Shown here piece after piece: positions 5,157 through 5,276 of a stretch of DNA of 5,276 bases (position 1 is its first letter; every line of letters starts with the position of its first letter). A program made the position numbers and the translations under genes. The notes beneath the pieces were generated by a model. That model did no database searches. It saw only the letters and a program-made list of their open reading frames with translations, and was not told the DNA's origin. The DNA is from Candidatus Hydrogenedentota bacterium (GTDB taxonomy: Bacteria > Hydrogenedentota > Hydrogenedentia > Hydrogenedentales > SLHB01): positions 1-5,276 of the forward strand of contig SLHB01000338.1 in NCBI GenBank assembly GCA_007136375.1, in the 5' to 3' direction.

Positions 5157-5276
5157 GCATCGGCAACCCCGTGCTCCAAAACATCAACTTCCATGCAGCC
5201 CCCGGAGATCTCGTGGCCATCGTCGGCCCGACAGGAAGTGGGAAAACAACCCTCACTAAACTCCTCCTCCGATTCT
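5153..5276 (+). CDS. ABC transporter ATP-binding domain, N-terminal fragment
   Basis: The first 41 codons are present before the window ends: MSIGNPVLQNINFHAAPG, then LVAIVGPTGSGKTTLTKLLLRF. GPTGSGKTT (25-33) is a Walker A nucleotide-binding loop, and the 'VLxNIxFxxxPGxxVAIVGPTGSGKTTLxxLLLRF' pattern is that of ATPase domains from exporter-type (MsbA-like) half-transporters. In those proteins a membrane domain of about 300 residues precedes the ATPase. Here none does: the reading frame is closed by a TAA at 5036-5038, and the other plus frames upstream encode the DHS-like protein or its shadows. The domain's usual first strand with its aromatic A-loop residue is also missing, since only four residues precede NPVL. 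The start is nevertheless well formed (ATGA overlap, GGAGG 7 nt upstream). It may be a stand-alone ATPase subunit, a truncated remnant or an assembly join. The remainder lies beyond the right edge. Confidence 0.8.
   Translation, partial: MSIGNPVLQNINFHAAPGDLVAIVGPTGSGKTTLTKLLLRF

Noticed and set aside
4945..5256. A 103-residue minus-strand frame at the right end.
   Set aside because: Its VFPLPVGPT stretch is the familiar antisense translation of an ABC Walker A region.
1..5276. A defence island, CRISPR array, tRNA, transposon or other new multi-gene system.
   Set aside because: I saw no direct-repeat array, cloverleaf, terminal inverted repeats, transposase or nuclease motifs. The genes are mostly housekeeping or metabolic.

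Overview
The window is ordinary-looking, GC-rich bacterial chromosomal DNA with strongly G/C-biased third codon positions. It carries three complete metabolic or enzymatic genes, one complete ribosomal-protein gene and a partial gene at each edge. I see no RNA gene, CRISPR array, insertion sequence or phage signal. The long-form ribosomal protein L28 (an RGKAKREGGIGQNVTG insert before the KRRWKPN core) and the mixture of genes suggest a planctomycete-like or other environmental candidate-phylum bacterium. That placement is tentative, because no taxonomic search could be run.

Layout from left to right. Positions 1-185 (minus) hold the start of a lipoprotein gene with a signal peptide and a Cys lipobox; it runs off the left edge. 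A divergent spacer holds a good extended -10 promoter for rpmB (344-622, plus). A GC-rich hairpin at about 627-671 separates rpmB from the convergent acyl-CoA synthetase-type gene (684-2288, minus). A 234-bp divergent spacer (2289-2522) follows. It holds a promoter and a perfect 12-bp palindrome that could be an operator, both best assigned to xylA (2523-3845, plus), a complete class II xylose isomerase with all catalytic and metal-binding residues. A very strong rho-independent terminator (3865-3919) ends the xylA unit. A new promoter then drives a deoxyhypusine-synthase-like gene (4026-5156, plus). Its stop codon overlaps the start of an ABC-type ATPase gene (5153 to the right edge) in an ATGA arrangement.

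Functionally, xylA converts xylose to xylulose and appears to be a single-gene unit; no xylB, xylose transporter or xylose regulator is visible here. The ligase gene would activate a carboxylic acid to its CoA thioester. The most interesting part is the right-hand operon. It encodes a bacterial protein with the deoxyhypusine-synthase fold pattern, including a lysine that lines up with the family's catalytic lysine. It is coupled to an exporter-type nucleotide-binding domain that starts without a membrane domain and even without its usual first strand. I found no convincing multi-gene defence or other novel system in the window.
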